64,000 bases of DNA from Pycnococcus provasolii (GCA_049487715.1 CP150554.1:806001-870000); one strand, 5' to 3'. Numbered from the stretch's first letter, positions 1-10,147 are shown. A program made the numbers and translations. Notes: generated by a model not told the origin, from the sequence alone.

Positions 1-798
1 TTCCCGCTCACGGGTAAGCAGCCAAAAGGACGCACGCGCGGATGCGTTATTTCCGAGGGACAGTACGAGCGCATGGCGAGTGGATTGCCGTGGAACGGAA
101 AGGTGTTTCGACCTGATGGCAAGGTTCGCAACAAGGCGCAACTGCTTGGAGTGGAGCAGAACACCGTTCCTGGTGACTTTGGTCTCGGACGCAGCTGGGC
201 GAATGCCTCGGAAACCAGCCTACTGATTCAGTATCCGATGTCGCTGGAATGGCAGGCGTTGTCGCGCCTGTGGGCACCAGGCATGCCCGGAAACTTCTAC
301 AACTACCGTGACGAGCTTCGCGAAATCCACGGCATGCCAGGCGCGTTCATCGGGAAAATGTACGTTCGTCCATTCAGTGGCGGCGATCCGACGGGATCGA
401 ATCAGGGTCCGTATCGCTGGTTCGCGCTTCATTTCGTCGTGATGCAGACCGAGGAGGGACTCGAGGATTGGGCGCTGCTTAAGGAGTGCGAGAAGGGTGC
501 AACGAATCGCATGTGCCTGCCCGGCGATGGCATTCCGGTCGTTGAGGCGGTTCCTCTGTTTCTCGGAGGACGCGAGGCGGCGGATGCGGCTACGAATAAC
601 AACGTTGATCCTGCGAAGCCATCCGACGTGAAATCGTTCGACGTTGGATACCAAAGTGAGCTCGACCCTGCGAGCTTCATCAAGCGCGGGCCGGATCCGC
701 CTGAAAATCGTGGTGAGGTGAATGACGGTGAACGTGGCTTCATCTACCAGGCTGGGAGCGCACTTCTCGCTGCCAACGGTGGCGATCCGCGACCCTAA
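1..798 (+). CDS. Unknown protein, 5'-truncated by the window edge
   Basis: The reading frame is open from base 1, so the N-terminus lies outside the window; the first in-frame ATG is at 73, but the residues before it (GKQPKGRTRGCVISEGQYER) read like ordinary protein. The visible 265 residues hold no signal peptide, membrane segment or motif I recognise. The middle is rich in aromatic residues and looks globular (NFYNYRDELREIHGMPG, then GPYRWFALHFVV), and the end is loose and acidic. It is convergent with the next gene, 324 bp away. I assign no function. Confidence is in the coding call only. Confidence 0.6.
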   Translation, partial: FPLTGKQPKGRTRGCVISEGQYERMASGLPWNGKVFRPDGKVRNKAQLLGVEQNTVPGDFGLGRSWANASETSLLIQYPMSLEWQALSRLWAPGMPGNFYNYRDELREIHGMPGAFIGKMYVRPFSGGDPTGSNQGPYRWFALHFVVMQTEEGLEDWALLKECEKGATNRMCLPGDGIPVVEAVPLFLGGREAADAATNNNVDPAKPSDVKSFDVGYQSELDPASFIKRGPDPPENRGEVNDGERGFIYQAGSALLAANGGDPRP

Positions 799-1122
799 AA
801 GCAAAGTCGCGCGGCAGCGGGAATTGTTGCAACCGTGCATCGGATAAGAGGTTAGACGTGGTGTGTTGTTGTTGTTGTTGTTGGTTTTTGTTGGACTGCT
901 GACTTGTTGCCGTTCGCTGCCACCGTCCATCCGTCTGATTTTGTTGGTTGAATTGTTGTTGACAAACAGACATTACAATAGCTGTGTTACAGTACATTTG
1001 TTGTACCGATCGTTTCTGATACTCTTTTAATTTCACAAACACAAACAACAAAACAAACAAAACCCCCACACTCTCGTCTCCCTACTACGTTGCTTACTAC
1101 TTCATTCACTTCTACTTCTCTC
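799..1122. other. Convergent 3' intergenic region with TTG microsatellite
   Basis: This gap separates the 3' ends of two convergent genes. It holds a run of TTG triplets near 862-885 and a second CA/AAC-rich low-complexity stretch near 1034-1065. I see no gene in it. Confidence 0.6.
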
Positions 1123-2244
1123 CTAACCCATAATTCGTGGTGTAGCGAAAATGGCGTTGTTGAAGAACGGCGAGGAGAAACTAGACGCTGAGGCACTCGC
1201 CGAACCACTACCACCAGGTCCACCGCCGCTGCCCGTCGGCAATGGGAAAAATGCGCCAGGCGTGAATTGACCAAGGCGCTGCTCAATATCCGCGACTATG
1301 CGCACTTTTGACTGCAAGACGGTGCTGAGTATGCTCATGGGACCTCGCACGGCGCCGAGAACGGCACCAAGAATACCACCCTTGATCTGGCCGATACCAC
1401 CAATGATTGGCACGAGCGCCGCGCCACCTGGTATGGTTTCGAGGGTTCCCGTGACACCCGCGACGAAACCTTGAAGCTGTTTGAGGTTTGTCTCAAACGC
1501 GTCGAGTGGAATCATCGCAAGACCAGCCTTGAGTTCCACCAAACTAGACGAGGCTTGAGCCAATCCGCCGTAAATGCCGGTACCTGCAACCGGCGTGCCG
1601 GTTTGCGTCACCATCATTTGCTGTGCTACCACTTGCTGCTGCTGTTGTTGTCGATTTCCGGACGACGACCACGGCTCGGCACTGCTGCTGGATCCAATGG
1701 GTACAGCCATGGTGCGAAGCGTCGACCCTTCGAACTCCGCGGCAATGGCAATGTCGCGGTGATCAGCATTATTCTTCACGACGACGCTGTCAAAGACGCT
1801 CATGAGACGAACGTCACTGAGACGTTTCGAAATGCCACGCGGGTATTCCAGATGCCATCCTTCGAGAGGATCCCAAGTCGGCGTGAGCGACCTCGCCATC
1901 TCCAGGGTCATGTGCGGCACAGGAACGCACGCACGGTATCCCGCTAATAGACGGTACAGGACCACATGGCACACATATCCATCCTCCCGCTCATATGCCG
2001 TGCGAACGACACGCCACGGGATGCGTCGGGCTGTCCCCACCTGGTCTTGACCCACGGCGGATTGGTTGACCATGAGAATCGTAACTGGTTCGAGCGAGGC
2101 GCTCATCAGGTCTGACTTGCCGGTCGTCGTCGCTCCTCCTCCTCCCACTTTTTCACGACGTGCGTGCATGAGCGCATGGGAGATGAGGACAGGCGCGAGA
2201 TACGCGACGAAGATGAAGCACAAAAGCGTGACGAGAGGCGCCAT
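1123..2244 (-). CDS. Unknown N-terminally membrane-anchored protein
   Basis: The ATG at 2244 opens a 373-residue protein. Residues 3-24 (LVTLLCFIFVAYLAPVLIS and after) form a hydrophobic signal anchor or signal peptide. A folded-looking middle follows, with WRVVRTAYEREDGYVCHVVLYRLLAGYRACV, then a Q-rich stretch and a long Gly/Ala/Ile-rich segment (about residues 255-320, e.g. GGIGQIKGGILGAVLGAVRG) that could be an amphipathic or membrane-interacting helix. The tail is Gly/Ser-rich. No family is recognised. The next gene on the same strand ends 285 bp upstream of its start. Confidence 0.6.
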   Translation of the reverse strand: MAPLVTLLCFIFVAYLAPVLISHALMHARREKVGGGGATTTGKSDLMSASLEPVTILMVNQSAVGQDQVGTARRIPWRVVRTAYEREDGYVCHVVLYRLLAGYRACVPVPHMTLEMARSLTPTWDPLEGWHLEYPRGISKRLSDVRLMSVFDSVVVKNNADHRDIAIAAEFEGSTLRTMAVPIGSSSSAEPWSSSGNRQQQQQQVVAQQMMVTQTGTPVAGTGIYGGLAQASSSLVELKAGLAMIPLDAFETNLKQLQGFVAGVTGTLETIPGGAALVPIIGGIGQIKGGILGAVLGAVRGPMSILSTVLQSKVRIVADIEQRLGQFTPGAFFPLPTGSGGGPGGSGSASASASSFSSPFFNNAIFATPRIMG

Positions 2245-2529
2245 GGCAAGTCACGATTGATTTTTTATTCGCAAGTAAATACTTTAATTAGCACCGTTGA
2301 TCACTTGTTGTCACATCAGGCAGAATTCAGATATCAGAAAATTAAGTTACGTGACGAGATTGCGTTCAGAAAAAAAAGTTATATTCAGGGGTTAACCTTT
2401 GGCATCAGTTGTTTGGGGGTTTCAGTTTTGTCCTCTTTCATGCTCTTCTCTTTGGGGTGCGCGCCGCGCCGGCCGTCGTCGCTCGTGTACGCTGGTGTGT
2501 GTAAAACTTAAGTCCAGTTACATCAACAA

Positions 2530-2997
2530 TCAAGCAGCCTCCTCCTCAACCGGGTCCGGGTCCTGGAAAAATACCTTGTTGATGCGGTCGTACTTCACCG
2601 GCTTAGGAGCAGGGTCCTCCTCCGCGGCATCCGGCGCCTTAGGGATGGGGATGGTGAGTACGGATGCCGTCGTGCCATTCTCCTTGTCGAAGGTGGCGTC
2701 GATGGCGCGCTCCTTCGGATATGCGACGTTTGCGTCGCCGACGAGTGCGTCTGCTTCGTACACTCCCGTCACCACCGTAGGTGCCTCGTACGGCGGGAGC
2801 CACATGCTTCCCTCCCCTGTTCGTCCCGCTTCGTCGTAGTTCCCCGTGTACGTCGCCTGCTTGCGCGTGGAGCCGGTTGGGAAACCGATGACCTTCTTCG
2901 TAGGCGCACCCGGCTCGTCGAACGGGGTGATTGTGGGCTGCACGAACTTGTCGCCCTTCCACAGCGAGAGCGTGCGGCCATACGGGACGGCCGACAT
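2530..2997 (-). CDS. Unknown small soluble protein
   Basis: This 155-residue protein starts at the ATG at 2997 (MSAVPYGRTLSLWKGDKFVQ). It is rich in Pro, Gly, Thr and acidic residues and has no signal peptide or membrane segment. Internal phrases such as PTGSTRKQATYTGNYDEAGR and the acidic tail DPDPVEEEAA suggest an extended or structural protein. An in-frame TTG upstream adds six codons but is not a plausible eukaryotic start. No family is recognised. Confidence 0.55.
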   Translation of the reverse strand: MSAVPYGRTLSLWKGDKFVQPTITPFDEPGAPTKKVIGFPTGSTRKQATYTGNYDEAGRTGEGSMWLPPYEAPTVVTGVYEADALVGDANVAYPKERAIDATFDKENGTTASVLTIPIPKAPDAAEEDPAPKPVKYDRINKVFFQDPDPVEEEAA

Positions 2998-3684
2998 GGC
3001 GAGTGGTGTTCGCAAATCCCACGAGGTGTGCGTTTCTCTCCTCTCTCGAGGGAGGTTGAGAGACCGGAGAGGGGCGAGGAGGCGAGAGGTGGCATCCCGA
3101 GGTGGCTGGCCCCTGAGAGGTTCATTCTTCTCTCTCTCCTTGTGAGAGTTGCGAGCGAGCCCAACCAGGCATCACATAGAACTACTTTCCTCCTCACCTT
3201 GCAGAGGCCGAAAGCAACGAGAGAAGGACGAAGGCAGAATCCGCAGAGTCCTCCAAGCCTTATGACCGGTCTCGCTTTTATTATGCATAACCGGTCTCCA
3301 AACCGGTACCGTACCCTATCATACAAGAAAAGCATGGGCGAATCAAGGGCGAAAAAGCAACGCGCTGGCAACTTGCTGGCAACTTGCAAGGGACATCTGC
3401 AAGGCGGGCAAGGGAAGGGGCAAAGGGGGGCAAAAGGGATTGAAGGTAAGGGGGGGACAACATTACAGTATTCGTCGACGTTGGTTATCGCCCATGGTGA
3501 CGATAGTCTAGTCTACTGTAGTATAGGGGAGGGGAGAGCCACAGGTTCGGGTTCGGGTTTTCAGTTAGGGCTAGGGTTAGGGCTAGGGTTAGGGTTAGGG
3601 TTAGGGTTAGGGTGTCACGTCACAGCGCACCATATAGATCATTGTCCGTCCATCCTTCGCCGGTTATCCATCCGCATAAACGCC
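2998..3684. promoter_or_regulatory. Divergent promoter region with telomere-like array
   Basis: This 690-bp region separates the start of the minus-strand gene at 2997 from the kinase at 3685. It contains a purine-rich stretch (3030-3130), two ACCGGT-containing direct repeats near 3263-3310, and at 3540-3614 a run of GGGTT(C/A)GGG and TTAGGG units. The frame is open through much of it, which yields an artefactual (GL)n peptide, so I place the coding start downstream. Confidence 0.5.
3566..3612 (+). repeat. Interstitial telomere-like (TTAGGG)n array
   Basis: About eight units of TTAGGG or CTAGGG in tandem, ending some 70 bp before the fructosamine-kinase ATG at 3685. Similar arrays lie in the 5' flank of several other genes in the window. 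Confidence 0.9.
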
Positions 3685-4695
3685 ATGCCCCACGTCGTCG
3701 CACCACGCCTATACTGTCTCACCACCTCGCGAGTCCCAGGGAGAAGAAGCAGAGGCAGCAGCTTTGAGAATAAAAGGCGCAGTATGGGGGCATGGCGCAG
3801 GGAGGCTGCCTCCCTCACTGAGTGGATCGAAACCAAACTGGACACCAAAGTCACCAAGGAGACGTTCGCAGGGTCGTCAGACTGGGCGTCCAACTACAGA
3901 TACGACACCGAAGCAAAGAAGTCGGTTTTCGTCAAAGTCGCACTGGGAAGAGATACCACCATGTTCACCGGAGAACAGCAGGGACTCGACGCGATGAAGC
4001 ACGCCGCAGGCGAAGCCTTGACAATACCAGCCGTGTACGGCGTCGAAGAAATCGCCAACAGGCCGGGGAGAAGTGGAAGCTTCATCGCGATGGAGTGCCT
4101 GCAGCTATCTCGTGGCGGAAGCCAGGCAGAACTCGGTCGGGCGCTTGCGCTCATGCACAGCGCTGAACCGCTGCACGAGGAGGCGAAGCAGGGCAAATTT
4201 GGATTTCCCGTCGACAATACCATCGGAGGAACGCCACAGCCCAACCCGTGGACCGACGACTGGATCGAATTCTACAAGGAGCATCGCCTGCGACACCAAG
4301 CACGTCTCGCGGGCAACGCCGAGCTTACCAAGGGTGTGGAGAAACTGTGCGATAAGCTCGAGTCGTACTTCGAGGGCGTGCAGAGGCCCATCAAGCCGGC
4401 AACTCTGCACGGCGACCTGTGGAGTGGGAATATCTCCGGCGTCGACGGCAAGCCGTGCATCTTCGACCCGGCGTCGTACTATGGGCACTCTGAGGCGGAA
4501 TTCGGCATGAGCTGGTGTGCAGGATTTGGCGACGCATTCTACCAAGCATACTTCGACGTGCTACCACGGGAGGAGGGATTCGAGAAGCGCGCACAAATCT
4601 ACAAGCTGTACCACTATCTCAACCACTACAACTTGTTCGGCAGCAGCTACTACTCGTCGGCGGCATCCATTCTTTCGAGTTTGGGATGTTTGTAA
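3685..4695 (+). CDS. Fructosamine/ketosamine-3-kinase
   Basis: This is a protein-deglycation kinase that phosphorylates sugar adducts on lysines so that they fall off. The fold is aminoglycoside-phosphotransferase-like. The catalytic loop HGDLWSGN (4408-4431) is followed by the metal-binding segment FDPASYYGHSEAEFGM, and the C-terminus YKLYHYLNHYNLFG is the family signature. The family normally has about 290 residues. ATG 3685 gives 336 residues with a basic, hydroxylated leader (MPHVVAPRLYCLTTSRVPGR) that suits an organelle presequence, as in plant plastid FN3K; ATG 3784 would give 303 residues without it. The frame is open further upstream through telomere-like repeats, which I exclude. Identification is firm, the start is not. 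Confidence 0.9.
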   Translation: MPHVVAPRLYCLTTSRVPGRRSRGSSFENKRRSMGAWRREAASLTEWIETKLDTKVTKETFAGSSDWASNYRYDTEAKKSVFVKVALGRDTTMFTGEQQGLDAMKHAAGEALTIPAVYGVEEIANRPGRSGSFIAMECLQLSRGGSQAELGRALALMHSAEPLHEEAKQGKFGFPVDNTIGGTPQPNPWTDDWIEFYKEHRLRHQARLAGNAELTKGVEKLCDKLESYFEGVQRPIKPATLHGDLWSGNISGVDGKPCIFDPASYYGHSEAEFGMSWCAGFGDAFYQAYFDVLPREEGFEKRAQIYKLYHYLNHYNLFGSSYYSSAASILSSLGCL

Positions 4696-4734
4696 GACAG
4701 AATACGCCGAATACGGCCGTATATACCACCACCC

Positions 4735-4762
4735 ATCCTCCTCCTCCTCCTCCTCCTCCCAA
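4735..4762 (+). repeat. (CTC)n microsatellite
   Basis: A run of CTC triplets lies in the 173-bp convergent gap between the kinase and the coiled-coil gene. Confidence 0.8.
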
Positions 4763-4868
4763 TCCTTCAACATACGGGAAGTTGTGGGAGGGATTTCAAG
4801 TTAACAGGCAAATATTTTTGTTACGTTACCATAGTAGTTGTACGCGGTATGTGCAGACATTCTCATCC

Positions 4869-6195
4869 TCAAGTCGTTCGATCTCCATTAAGTGACGCAA
4901 ACGCGGCAGCGGCACGTCCGACCATAGACTTCCGAAGAATTTCCTGCGCAGAAATCTTCTCTCTCTTCTGTTCGTCGAGAGCCTTTCGGTATCGCTCGTA
5001 CTGCATCTCGATTTCACGATCCGCCGCCGCCGCCGCCGCCTGGTGTCGGCTGGCATCCCTCTTCACCTTGCGTATGTCATTGGCGTACGCGTGAGCGTTG
5101 GCATCCACGCGCCGCTGCATAGCCTCCAATGCCAAGTCACGCTCCTCGAGCGCCGTTGCTCGCCTGCGCGCAACCGCGCGCAGCGAGCAAACTTCGCGCT
5201 CCAGCTGCTCATAAGCTGCGCCTCCATCCACCACCGACGTGGCGCCCTTCTCCGGCGGCGCGGTGGCTATCGACTCCTCCAGCACAGATAGTCTCCTTCG
5301 CAGGCGCGCAACCTCCGCCGCATCCGCTCGCGCGTTTCTTTCTGCGGTGTCCGCGCGCTGGCGCTCAAGCTCGAGCTTCGTGTGATAGTCGCGTCGCATC
5401 TCCTCCCACCCGCTCGCAAAAGTTTCCTCCGCGCGCCGTGCCGCGCTCGATTCGTATCTCGCCAGGCCGCGCTCTGCCTCCCGCTTTGCCGCCTCCGCCT
5501 CAGCGAGACGGCGTTGGCAGTCGCTGAGCTCGCCACGCAGTCTCACCTCCGTGTCCGTCTCGTCGCGCGCTTCCGCACCAGCGGATTTGGGTCGCTTAGC
5601 CGGCGAAGTGCCACGCGCGACATTTTTCAAGTGAGCAAGCTCCTTCTCGGCAGCCACGAGGCGTCGCCGCAGCCCGTCTGCCTCCGCGGCGCCGGCGGCT
5701 TTTGCGGCGCCGTTCGCGCGCCCCGTCGCGCGGAAAGTCCTCGCGCGTCTGCGTGAGTTGCGCCCTCAGCGCGGCGTTCTCCTCGCGCAGAGCCTCGAGG
5801 CTGGCGTCCACAAATCCGACGCCCTTTGCACCTCTCTGCTTGGCGTCGCGTTTCGCGAGCACAGCAGCGCGTTTCTCCGTGCTGTTCAGGTTTGCCTGCA
5901 GTGTGCTTACTTCCGCTGCGCTCGCCTTTGCTAGGTTCGCCTGTTTTTGCACTTCGTGCTCGAGGTTGACCACCTGCGTCTCGAGTTTTCCCTTATCTCT
6001 CTCAAGCTTTCCGAGCGCGCGTTCGGCCACCTTCAAGCTCGTCGTCGCGGTCCTTCTTTCGTCGTGCGCCACTTCAAGTTTCTTCTGCAGGTCCGTGACA
6101 ACGTCCTGCAGTCTCGCGCATTCCTTGGCGGCGCGCGTACTTGCGTCGTCGGTGGATCGGAGCGCGCCCATGAATCGCGCGGCCGGTCCCGACAT
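4869..6195 (-). CDS. Coiled-coil protein split by an apparent frameshift
   Basis: Two minus-strand frames encode one long coiled coil. The first runs from ATG 6195 (MSGPAARFMGALRSTDDAST) through LREENAALRAQLTQTRED; the second carries LRRRLVAAEKELAHLKNVAR on to the stop at 4869. Both are Ala/Glu/Arg/Leu heptad-rich. The change of frame falls between about 5745 and 5690, where the first frame degenerates to RRRKSRRRRGGRR. I see no GT...AG pair in that interval, so a one-base indel (real or assembly error) is likelier than an intron. The repaired product would be about 440 residues. No specific family is recognised; a cytoskeletal or centrosomal role is a guess. Confidence 0.6.
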
Positions 6196-6941
6196 GGATG
6201 GATGGGTGGAGGTCCTTACGAATCTGAACAGGCGGAGATGGGAAGGGAGCGGCACGGAAGAAGTTGAGTGTTGACCACCTAACCTTACCTCTCTGATTGA
6301 TGTCTGCTCACAGCTCAAGTGCTCCCCTACCTACCTTTAAGGTCATTATTCTTTGCCGTTTGGAGTTTGGAGGAGCAGGGGAAGGGGAGTAATAACCGGG
6401 TAGGTAGGTCGGGTAGGTGGCCAATGCAAGAAAGTGAAAAAACAAAACGAAACAAAACAAAACAAAACAAAACAAAACAAAACAAAACAAAACAAAATGA
6501 ACACTCCCCTCCTCCGGCTGTCCGGATATGCAGTATTGCAGTTGTGTTTGGTGGCCAAGACGATTCATAGGCCGACGATACTACTTTTTTTAAGGTTGGC
6601 AACGAACGTGCGCTTTAAAAAAACCTTTTGTTTCATTTTTTGCGCTTGCCGCTTGACTCATTTGCCTGGCTTGAGGAGTTGAGGGCGCCCCCGTGCAGAG
6701 AGAGTTTACAGTACCAAACGGTAGTATTATACAGAGGGAGTGGGCGCCCGGGTCGGCCCCCCTGGAGGGTGCCTGGGGTCGCCTTACCTTTAGGTGGTCG
6801 CCTTGCCTTGCACACGCTACCACTAAACCTTTCCCTCTCGTGTCTCGCTTAGCTGGCACACTACAGTACACTGTACAGTATTCTTACGTTAGTTCTTACA
6901 TACCTTTAAAGTTATTTTAAGGCTTCATCCTCCCCTGCGCG
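6196..6941. promoter_or_regulatory. Divergent intergenic region, 746 bp
   Basis: It lies between the starts of the coiled-coil gene (minus) and the MICU gene (plus). It contains the (AAAAC)n array, several TTTAAGG/CCTTTAAAG motifs (6335, 6590, 6903, 6916) and short direct repeats of ACAGTA (6849-6870). ORFs crossing the pentanucleotide array are artefacts. No gene is supported. Confidence 0.5.
6433..6496 (+). repeat. (AAAAC)n pentanucleotide microsatellite
   Basis: About twelve near-perfect AAAAC units in tandem, with one G-bearing variant at the left edge. Confidence 0.95.
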
Positions 6942-8753
6942 ATGTTTAAGACGTTGGTGTCGTGCGCTGGCCATGGCCAGGCAAAGCACTTGTTTCTTGC
7001 TGGCGTTATTCCAGGAGGAGGAGGAGCCTGTGGAGTGCGCCTTTGCCTCTTCTCCTCCGCAGCTGTGGCAGCAGCAGCAGCTGGACGGAACGTGCCTTCA
7101 AGAGCTTTAGCGGCTACCCTCCAGCAAACAACCAACGGAGGGGCCCAAACAACGAGCAGCTGCTTGGAACGAACCTTACTTCCAACTGCGCTCTCGGCGA
7201 ATAATGGCGCCTCAAACGCACACTCGCGTGCGCTCTCTTCCACAGCAGCGAACAACGCGTCGACGTCGGCGTCGGCGTCGGCGTCGAACAAACAGGCTAG
7301 CGGATTCCCCGGAAAACAAGCGGCGGCGTGGTCAGCAGGCGTGCTGGCGGCGGCGACAGCAGCTGCGGCTACAACAACTGTGGCAACCTGCAACGAGCAC
7401 AATAAGTACGACTACATCGAGCGCTCCTTCAACTTCGCATATGAGCTCAGGTTGCGTCAAAGCAGCGACATTACGCGCACGTTCGAATACTTCGCCACCT
7501 ATATGGACGACGACGGTTTGGTAAATGCAACCGCCGTCGACGTTGCGCGTGCTCTCATTCCCGTGTGGGCGAGCAGCGAAGCTCGGCCGGGCGAACGCAT
7601 GGGAAGCCGCCAGGGTGAGTTGGAGGATAAGAACCTAAAGGAGTGCCTCGAGAATGGCAAAATCCGGCGTTTCCACAAGATGCCGTCCGGTGGCAAAGTG
7701 CCTGACACGAACAACGCGATATTCCGCCTCGTTGGCCAGGATCCAAACAATAGCGTGACTCCGCTCTTCACGTTCGAGGACTTTGAGTGCCTCGTCATGC
7801 TGATGAGCGTTCCCGAATCCATCTTACATGTTTTCGCAAAGCTTCTGCAAGACGGCGACAACAAGGACGAACTCGACACGGAAAAAACGAAGGAAGTCGT
7901 GCTCATGATGCGCGAACGCGCTGGGCTACACTGCACCGATATGAAAGGCACGGTGTGGGATCGCTTCCTCAAGTCAGGCGTCACGGCTGAACGCGAGCAC
8001 CGCAAGGATCCTCGCCTCTTCAGGCAGACGGATATCAATGGCAATGCGCAGAACGTGGACAGCAGCGTCGAGAGACTCATGGCGTTGCTGCGTCGCGAAT
8101 GCGCGGCGGAGGATGCGAAGCCAAAATGGTACCGATTAGGCTCTCACTTAGCCTCTCTCCGATCCTCTGAGGCGACAAATGGCATGAACGCGCCGCCGTC
8201 CGTTAGCATATCGAAGATACAGCGGTTCATTGAGGACCTCCGCCACGAGCTCATTTGGGCGCTCTGGCTACACTACGACCGCGATGGCGACGGTGCTTTG
8301 CGCGCAGATAACTTCGCCTTCTGCATCTCCGCGGCTGCTCGAATTGACGACGTCTCGAAGGTTTCGGAACGCCTGCAGCAACTTCCCAATCGCGTCAAGA
8401 ATTGGGAAGCCATGTCCTTCGACTTCGTTGACTTGTTCAACTTCATGGAGTTCCGCAGGAAGATCGTGTGTAGATTCCGCGAATCCTTGGAGCTCCTCGA
8501 AGTTCGTGATCGTGCGTTGAAGAGTGCTGCCGAGCAAAGCCGCTGGGAAGCGCCGGAACGCATGGAGAGGGTGATCGATAATCTCTACGATCTGAAAGTG
8601 CGAAAGGAGGTATTCGAGCTGCTATACGGAATTTTCTGCGGCAACAACGAGTCGCCTTCACTAAGTGAAATCCGACAAATGATGAACGTGATCAACCGGC
8701 GCGTTCTTGTGAGTTCTTGGGCGTCGTCAAATTACTCCGAGTCGTCAAGTTAG
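6942..8753 (+). CDS. Mitochondrial calcium uptake protein (MICU-like EF-hand regulator)
   Basis: MICU proteins gate the mitochondrial calcium uniporter from the intermembrane space. The 603-residue product starts with an Ala/Ser/Arg-rich, acid-poor leader of about 140 residues (mitochondrial presequence plus low-complexity linker with ASTSASASASN). The conserved region begins at FEYFATYMDDDGLVNATAVD, matching the degenerate first EF-hand of MICUs, and continues with the FTFEDFECLVMLMSVPES core. One canonical EF-hand loop, DRDGDGALRADN, lies near residues 446-457, followed by FDFVDLFNFMEFRRKI. Start is the ATG at 6942, just after AT-rich DNA. Together with a Mid1-like protein and an EF-hand IDH it makes a small calcium theme in the window. 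Confidence 0.8.
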   Translation: MFKTLVSCAGHGQAKHLFLAGVIPGGGGACGVRLCLFSSAAVAAAAAGRNVPSRALAATLQQTTNGGAQTTSSCLERTLLPTALSANNGASNAHSRALSSTAANNASTSASASASNKQASGFPGKQAAAWSAGVLAAATAAAATTTVATCNEHNKYDYIERSFNFAYELRLRQSSDITRTFEYFATYMDDDGLVNATAVDVARALIPVWASSEARPGERMGSRQGELEDKNLKECLENGKIRRFHKMPSGGKVPDTNNAIFRLVGQDPNNSVTPLFTFEDFECLVMLMSVPESILHVFAKLLQDGDNKDELDTEKTKEVVLMMRERAGLHCTDMKGTVWDRFLKSGVTAEREHRKDPRLFRQTDINGNAQNVDSSVERLMALLRRECAAEDAKPKWYRLGSHLASLRSSEATNGMNAPPSVSISKIQRFIEDLRHELIWALWLHYDRDGDGALRADNFAFCISAAARIDDVSKVSERLQQLPNRVKNWEAMSFDFVDLFNFMEFRRKIVCRFRESLELLEVRDRALKSAAEQSRWEAPERMERVIDNLYDLKVRKEVFELLYGIFCGNNESPSLSEIRQMMNVINRRVLVSSWASSNYSESSS

Positions 8754-8878
8754 GATCGGTATGCGACGGTCGATAACAACTAAGGTTAACAATTGTACCA
8801 AGGTGAATGGCTTGTTATTCAAACAACAAAAACGCCGTTATTCGTTCAACACAAGAAGAGGAGACAAAAAGTGACACT

Positions 8879-10147
8879 TCACCGCGTTAGCATAAGCCAA
8901 CGCATCGGCTTTCCCTCAATGCTCACCCCTTTCGTCAGCGTGACGACGACGTTCTTGTGGTCCGACTCCGTCTCCAGAGTCCATGCACTATCATCCACGA
9001 CGCACTCTTGAAAGAGCGCTGCGTCGATGATAGGGTCGTCCTTTTTGCCATCAGGCTTATCGACGGTCGCGACGTCCAAGAGCAGCTTCTGCTTCGCAAT
9101 CTTGCACTTCACATCCTTCGCCTTGGTTGTCAACGGGCACTTCACAGTCACCGTGACTTCCTCCTTATTCTGTTCCCACGTGTACATTTCGCCGCTGCCG
9201 CCACCACCGCCGCCATCATCATTCGTCATTCCGTCAACGACTGTCGCTCCGCTCATCCCCGCGATTTCCTCCACCCGAGAAAGCTGGTTTGCGCGGTCTG
9301 CGTGAAGGCGCTGCGCCTCCTTCACCCACGTCGCCGAGGAGTCGAGCTCGCTCAGGCTGAAAGAGAGGCGCTCGAAGCGGTCGGCGCCGTCGTCAACCAA
9401 GCGTCCCACGAACGCGTCGCCGCGAACTTCCCGAGGCGTTCTGGTGCAAGGCGTTAAGGCGTGAGTTGTCGTGAGATACGGGAAATTCGTGTGGCGGCGG
9501 ATTTGGGGTTCCACCGTGGCAAAAAAGACGGAAAAATCGCAGAAAAAAACAATAAGGCAAAAAGGCCCCAGGGGGATTCAATTCGGGTTTTCATGGCGTC
9601 CACACATGGTGGTGCCGTTCCGTCTGTGTCGCACTTGCGCGCGTATGTGCGCTTTGGAACCGGTATGGTACGGATGCATAGGTACAGTCGTAGTACCGCT
9701 CCGTGGTAGTGGGTTGTTTTGGGCTCCCTCCAAAATAGGCAAAGATACGTACCCACAAGCCGCGCACAGCCCGCACGCACGCTCGTTCAGCGGCAAATTC
9801 TTTGCCACGCCGCTGTCGTCGACGTACAGGTTGACGTGGGTTTGGTTCGTCGACGCGCCACCGGGAAGCAGGGGAACGCTCTCGACGAGCTGCATCTGCG
9901 CCATCGCACGTAATGTTTCGTCCGAGACGGATGCCGCCGACGTACCCGCTTGCTCGAGGAGCGATGACGCGTGGCGCGCTGCGGCATCGGCGGACAGCGC
10001 GGGTCCCGTGGCGATGTAGTGCTCCTTGAGGCGCGACGTGAGGCACTCGACTTCGCGTCCTGGCGGTATGGGAATGGACCACTCGGCTAGCGGCTCGGTC
10101 ACGTCTGTCGGTATGTACACGACCGTGAAAGACGGAAGGGCCGCCAT
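8879..10147 (-). CDS. Two-exon protein: DUF3846-like N-terminus plus NudC-type CS domain
   Basis: Exon 1 is 10147-9753 and exon 2 is 9440-8879. The 312-nt intron has donor GTACGT (9752) and acceptor CACCAG (ending 9441) with TTAAC 14 nt upstream; joining restores one frame (ACG then TPREVRGDAFVGR) and a 318-residue protein. Exon 1 begins MAALPSFTVVYIPTD and holds NLYVDDSGVAKNLPLNERAC, which with GDAFVGR resembles the bacterial/algal DUF3846 pattern (tentative). Exon 2 ends in a CS domain (MYTWEQNKEEVTVTVKCPL ... WTLETESDHKNVVVTLTK), as in NudC-family Hsp90 co-chaperones. Without the splice, exon 2 has no ATG before the CS domain. The CS call is good; the N-terminal call is weak. Confidence 0.7.

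Noticed and set aside
3540-3614. A true chromosome end or telomere
   Set aside because: The arrays are short, degenerate and embedded between genes on both sides.
3028-3684. N-terminal extension of the fructosamine kinase containing (GL)n
   Set aside because: The (GL)n is the translation of a TTAGGG array; family length and similarity begin after 3784.
6308-6602. ORFs with (FVLFC)n or (NKTKQ)n across the AAAAC array
   Set aside because: Pentanucleotide microsatellite read in all frames; no other coding signal.
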